From Frankiales bacterium (lineage in GTDB: Bacteria; Actinomycetota; Actinomycetes; Mycobacteriales; Geodermatophilaceae), in contig JAODNJ010000375.1 in assembly GCA_025465155.1 (NCBI GenBank), forward strand, positions 1 to 37,342: DNA of 37,342 nt, in the 5' to 3' direction. This document shows, one piece after another, positions 33,935-37,342 of this stretch. Under the pieces are notes generated by a model, which had not been told where the DNA came from, ran no database searches, and was given only the letters and a program-made list of their open reading frames with translations. Every line of letters starts with the position of its first letter. Position 1 is the first letter of the stretch. Both the position numbers and the translations under genes were made by a program.

Positions 33935-36900
33935 TCACCTGGCCGGGCGATCCCCCCAGCCCGGCGGGGCCGCCCAGCCGGACACCGTCGTCGCGTGAGG
34001 AGTCAGCGTGTATCGCCCCGACGGGTAGGGGTTCTCGAACCGGTAGACGAGCACGTCGTGCACGTTCGGCGCGCCCGGCAGCGACGTGGGCAGCATGGTC
34101 ACGGAGGCCTCGCGGAAGAGCGGGGCGAAGATCCCCCCACGGATGACCAGCATGGTGGCGTCGCCGAGCTGGTCGGAGACCGACGACCCGTAGAGGACGC
34201 CGAACCGCGACGGCTGGGTGATCCCGCTGCGGATCGTCGGCAGCTGCTGGCAGGGGAAGAGATAGGTGATCTGCCAGGACACCGCCACCGTTCCGGCCCC
34301 CCCGAGGTACTGCTGAATGGGGACGATCCGGTGCACGGCCGGCTGCGAGAAGGCCAGCCATCCGCCGGCACCGGTGGTGCCGTCGGTGGCAACCAGGCGC
34401 ACGGTGTCGGCGCCTGCCTTCCGTGCCACGGCGGAGTCGATCAGCAGCGTCCGCCAGTAGGGCAGGTCGAGCCCGTCGTCCAGGGTCTGGCGGGCCACCA
34501 CGGTCGTCGAACCGTCGGACGCCCGGCCGTACTCGGCGACCAGATGGTTGCCGTCGGTGAGCCGGCCCGCGGCGGTGAGTGCCACGCGTTGGTGCGCCTC
34601 GTCGACCTGGGGAAGGCGGTACCACGCCGAGGTCGTGGTGCCGATCGCGTTCTCGCCCGCGGGCGGCTGCAGGCTGCCCCACACGGGCCCGGCGGTGGTG
34701 GCCGGCGGGACGGCGGTGTACCAGCCGGACCCCTCGCGGAAGACCGGGCCGGCAGCCGCCGGTGCGGCCGGGCCCCCGGGCAGCTGCTGGAGCAGTTGGG
34801 CGCCGGTGTCGTCGAGGACCCGGAAGGCGCCGGCAGCGTCGCAGTTCCTCGCCAGGGGGTCCCGGACCCCGTCCGCCCACGGTGACCAGGTGCCGAGCGT
34901 GCGCACGGTGCCGATCGTGAAGCTGCCGAGCAGGTAGGCGGACGAGAGCACCAGCGCCCCGACGAGGAGGACGGCGGACGCCGCGGCCAGTGACCCGGGC
35001 CCGTCCGCGCCACGCGAGCGCCGTCCGCGCCACCACCACAGCGCCCCGCCGAGCACGCAGACGAGGGCTCCCCACAACGCCACGCTGTCGAACCGGACCC
35101 CGAACAGGTGCGGCGGCACGTTCGCGTACGGGACGCCGAGCAGCCACGAGACGGGCCAGGCGTTGTCCCCGGAGAACGACAGCGCCACGGCGAGCACCGT
35201 TCCCACCGCCACGGCGGCTGCCGCCGGCCAGCCGAGGGCGCGTCCGGCCCGCAGCTCGCGCAGGGCCCGGGGCACGTTCACCAACGCCAGCGCGAGGAAG
35301 ACCGCCCCGACGCCGGCCACGCTCCCGAAGTGGAAGCTCCACTTGCTGGGCGTCGGCCACAGCAGCAGGAAGCTCATGACGGTGCTGACCGCGCTCAGGT
35401 GCGTCAGCCAGGGCAGCGGGCGACCGCGGCCGCGCAGTACAGCGGCGAGCACGAACCAGCCCAGCAGGACGGCAAGGGTGACCAGAACGGCCAGCCGCTT
35501 GGCGTAGGACCCCATGAAACCGGGGCCGAGCAGCATGGCGTAGCGCTGGTACTCGTCGGTCCAACCCAGCTGCGGCTGAGCAGCGAGGAAGATCTCCTGG
35601 CCGCGGAGGAAGTCCCGGAGGGTGCCGTCGCCGAACGCCACCACGCTGGCCAGGGCCCCGGGCGCGACGACGCAGAGGAGGCGCGCGATCGTCGTCCACG
35701 CCCGCCCGCTGCGCACGAGGCGGGTCAGGGAGGGCAGCCCCGCGATCAGGGGCGCCAGAACCACGAAGCCGGTGGGGTGGCACACGAACCCGACTCCGGC
35801 GACCAGGACCGCCCCGGCCCACCAGGCCAGGCTCTCCCGCAGGATGGCGGTGACCACGGCCAGCAGCGTCGCGGTGCCGGCCAGCGCGACCGTCGACTCG
35901 GGACGCACCCCCATGTCGTTCGGGAGCCACCACACCGCGAAGGCCAGCGCGAGAGCGATGTGCGCGGCGGTGCGCGTGCGTGCCCGCGCCCACGGCACCA
36001 GCGCCACGAGCCGGGCCGCCATCGCATAGGTGAGCAGTCCGGCCACCAGGGCCGGGACCTTGAGCACCACCGGGCTGCTCCCGGCGACCTGCTCCCACCA
36101 GCCCAGCAGCCGGTAGAACCAGGTGAAGGGCGTGAAGCTCTGGTTGAGCAGCTGGTAGTAGTTGCCGACGTAGCCCTCGAACGGGGCGTTCCGGGCCATC
36201 GCCGCGTAGTAGCCGTCGTCCCCGGTCATGGGAGCGATGAGCGTCCAGAGCAGCAGCACGCCCACGACGACGGCGTCGACGGCCCGCCGGAGCCAGAACG
36301 GCGGACCCCGTCGTGTCCGCCGGCGCCCGCGTGCCGTTCCCGGCGCGGTCCGGCGCAGCCAGACGATGGCCCCGACCGCGGCCAGCACCGCCAGAACGGT
36401 CAGTGCGACCTTGGCGGGCGTCGGGCTCGTGGCGAACTGGTCGTCGACCTGCAGGCGCACCGCGAGGTCCTCGCCGGCCCCGGGCGCGAGGGTGCCGAGC
36501 GAGGTGGCGAGGACGTCGACCTGCGGCAGAGCGGACGAGGCTGCCCCCCCGACCGTTGCGCCGTCCCGGCTGATCCGGAGACCGTTGCCGTCGCCGTGCA
36601 GGACGTAGTCGCACGCCCCTGGACGCACCTGCTCGCGCAGCACCGTGGAGCCGGCCGAGATGACCTGCAGGACGCCGGCGCGGGCGGTGACGAGGAGCCC
36701 CTCGGTCCCCGCGCTCGCCGCCTCGGGCCGGATCGTGGCCAGCAGCACACCGGTCGGTGTCACCGCGGCGGCCCGGACTGTGGCGCAGCCGAACCGGATG
36801 TCAAGGGTCAGCGGCCGCTGCGAGGTGAGCTCCAGCATCGTGGAGACCGGGGAGCCGGACTGCTGCGGCCAGGTGACTTCGGGCGTGCTCATCCGGACCG

Positions 36901-37060
36901 GGGCGACCGGCAGGAGCACCGCCGTGAGGATCGCGACCAGCCCCAGAAGGATGCCGAGCAGGGTGAGCCGCCGGCGGCCGGACGGAGGCGCGACGACGGC
37001 CGGCCGGTCCTCCGGCGTCCCCGCCGGGGCGTCCGGGGCGGCGCTCGTCCGGGACGTCAC
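33935..37060 (-). CDS. emb: Arabinosyltransferase of the EmbA/B/C family
   Basis: A 1041-residue GT-C membrane enzyme that adds arabinofuranose from decaprenyl-phospho-arabinose outside the membrane. One span (about 33-52) precedes an extracytoplasmic carbohydrate-binding-like region. The catalytic loop MTGDDGYYAAMARN (D281-D282) follows, then many spans, GVRPESTVAL, WPTPSKWSFHFGSVAG, the proline-type motif TWSPWADGVRDPL, and a large C-terminal domain ending in WLAFSQPAVHRIVPIQQYL and ITYLFPCQQLP. Length and order fit full Emb proteins (about 1,050-1,100). GTG 37060 was chosen because AGGAGG lies 8 nt upstream; GTG 37069 overlaps that site. Only one copy is in the window, so EmbA, B or C cannot be told apart. 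Confidence 0.94.
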   Translation of the reverse strand: MTSRTSAAPDAPAGTPEDRPAVVAPPSGRRRLTLLGILLGLVAILTAVLLPVAPVRMSTPEVTWPQQSGSPVSTMLELTSQRPLTLDIRFGCATVRAAAVTPTGVLLATIRPEAASAGTEGLLVTARAGVLQVISAGSTVLREQVRPGACDYVLHGDGNGLRISRDGATVGGAASSALPQVDVLATSLGTLAPGAGEDLAVRLQVDDQFATSPTPAKVALTVLAVLAAVGAIVWLRRTAPGTARGRRRTRRGPPFWLRRAVDAVVVGVLLLWTLIAPMTGDDGYYAAMARNAPFEGYVGNYYQLLNQSFTPFTWFYRLLGWWEQVAGSSPVVLKVPALVAGLLTYAMAARLVALVPWARARTRTAAHIALALAFAVWWLPNDMGVRPESTVALAGTATLLAVVTAILRESLAWWAGAVLVAGVGFVCHPTGFVVLAPLIAGLPSLTRLVRSGRAWTTIARLLCVVAPGALASVVAFGDGTLRDFLRGQEIFLAAQPQLGWTDEYQRYAMLLGPGFMGSYAKRLAVLVTLAVLLGWFVLAAVLRGRGRPLPWLTHLSAVSTVMSFLLLWPTPSKWSFHFGSVAGVGAVFLALALVNVPRALRELRAGRALGWPAAAAVAVGTVLAVALSFSGDNAWPVSWLLGVPYANVPPHLFGVRFDSVALWGALVCVLGGALWWWRGRRSRGADGPGSLAAASAVLLVGALVLSSAYLLGSFTIGTVRTLGTWSPWADGVRDPLARNCDAAGAFRVLDDTGAQLLQQLPGGPAAPAAAGPVFREGSGWYTAVPPATTAGPVWGSLQPPAGENAIGTTTSAWYRLPQVDEAHQRVALTAAGRLTDGNHLVAEYGRASDGSTTVVARQTLDDGLDLPYWRTLLIDSAVARKAGADTVRLVATDGTTGAGGWLAFSQPAVHRIVPIQQYLGGAGTVAVSWQITYLFPCQQLPTIRSGITQPSRFGVLYGSSVSDQLGDATMLVIRGGIFAPLFREASVTMLPTSLPGAPNVHDVLVYRFENPYPSGRYTLTPHATTVSGWAAPPGWGDRPAR

Positions 37061-37185
37061 TCCGGCCACCTCCTGAGTTCCGGTCCGGTGTGGCCGGGAG
37101 TTCTAGTGAACACCGCGGCCGACCGTGCGGCCGCATCGCCGTCCCCCGACCGGTGGACCGCGCGGCATCCCCCGGCCTGCCCGGC

Positions 37186-37191
37186 TACCGT
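37186..37191 (+). promoter_or_regulatory. -10 hexamer at right edge
   Basis: TACCGT lies 6 nt before GTG 37198, the same spacing as at several other starts in the window, so a leaderless transcript probably begins at that GTG. Confidence 0.4.
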
Positions 37192-37197
37192 CGTCCC

Positions 37198-37239
37198 GTG
37201 ATCATTCCGGAGGGCACGACCGACGGGACGGCGTCCTGA
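37198..37239 (+). CDS. Possible 13-residue leader ORF
   Basis: GTG 37198 opens a short frame reading MIIPEGTTDGTAS and ending at TGA 37237-37239. The -10 spacing suggests it is a leaderless coding start. Its stop overlaps a CTG that would begin the downstream membrane protein, so reinitiation could couple the two. It could also be a chance frame. Confidence 0.3.
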   Translation: MIIPEGTTDGTAS

Positions 37240-37342
37240 CCGCCGCTCCGTCGTCGACCCGCACCTCCGTCGCCGTCTCGTGGGTGGCGGCGTGCATCGT
37301 GGCCGCCGGCGTCCTGACCTACGGTTACCTGGCCGTCGTCGC
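37236..37342 (+). CDS. Partial membrane protein at right edge
   Basis: The frame from 37236 to the edge reads TAAPSSTRTSV then the hydrophobic span AVSWVAACIVAAGVLTYGYLAVV. That is the normal look of a cytoplasmic tail followed by a first membrane segment. There is no ATG, GTG or TTG in this frame nearby; CTG 37236, overlapping the stop of a short leader ORF, is the only candidate start. The gene is divergent from emb and could be another wall-glycan membrane enzyme, but 35 residues are too few to name a family. Confidence 0.45.
   Translation, partial: MTAAPSSTRTSVAVSWVAACIVAAGVLTYGYLAVV

Noticed and set aside
32781-36614. A 1277-codon open frame on the minus strand spanning emb and ubiA
   Set aside because: Only its last third is the real UbiA. 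The upstream part is arginine/alanine-rich and lies in the wrong frame under emb, whose own frame has clear Emb motifs and membrane spans.
35108-37201. A 697-codon plus-strand open frame opposite emb
   Set aside because: Low-complexity, highly charged sequence with no hydrophobic core; a shadow of emb.

Overview
The window is very GC-rich and carries WhiB, coenzyme F420, decaprenyl-phosphate-arabinose and galactofuran genes, so it comes from a high-GC actinobacterium (Actinomycetota). Gene content resembles the arabinogalactan-making lineages and their relatives (Mycobacteriales, Pseudonocardiales, Geodermatophilales). The sequence alone does not fix the genus, and no mycolate genes are seen. 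There are no rRNA, tRNA, insertion-sequence or CRISPR features.

Left part (1-5640): the edge of an unidentified gene, then a WhiB2-type regulator (minus strand) divergent from the F420 pair cofD/fbiB. A dTDP-sugar 3,5-epimerase (RmlC family) follows. It converges on an AlkA-like DNA glycosylase across a 16-bp tandem repeat that multiplies both stop codons. A short-chain dehydrogenase follows.

Second part (5713-11002): an accessory surface-glycan set. It has an oxidoreductase plus GT4 glycosyltransferase operon, a Wzx-like flippase, and a polyprenyl-phosphate GT2 overlapping a small DUF2304 membrane protein.

Third part (11118-29573): a cell-wall galactan and linker locus. It includes manB and wbbL, glf and glfT2, the O-antigen-type exporter wzm/wzt with a GlfT1-like transferase, two GT4 enzymes, a DUF2142 membrane protein, rmlA, a lipoprotein, rmlB/rmlD, an LCP ligase and its TIGR03089 neighbour. 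From memory, M. tuberculosis has the order whiB2-fbiA-fbiB-...-manB-wbbL-rmlD-lcp1-TIGR03089 (Rv3260c to Rv3268). This window keeps that backbone, but the galactan genes that sit far away in M. tuberculosis (Rv3781-3783, Rv3808c/3809c) lie between wbbL and rmlD.

Right part (29587-37342): a methyltransferase, a ketoacid CoA-transferase operon (scoA-scoB-DUF1028), then ubiA (decaprenyl-phosphate phosphoribosyltransferase) and one full-length Emb-type arabinosyltransferase. A membrane protein begins at the right edge. Taken together, the genes can supply the rhamnosyl linker (RmlABCD, WbbL), UDP-Galf (Glf), galactan polymerisation (GlfT1/GlfT2), export (Wzm/Wzt), part of the arabinose donor route (UbiA), arabinosylation (Emb) and attachment to peptidoglycan (LCP). 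Genes not seen here, so presumably elsewhere, are dprE1/dprE2, wecA, aftA and aftB.

Regulation: nine transcription units have a TANNNT hexamer 5-8 nt before the proposed start codon, the arrangement of leaderless actinobacterial mRNAs. Many gene pairs overlap by 1-8 bp, suggesting translational coupling.
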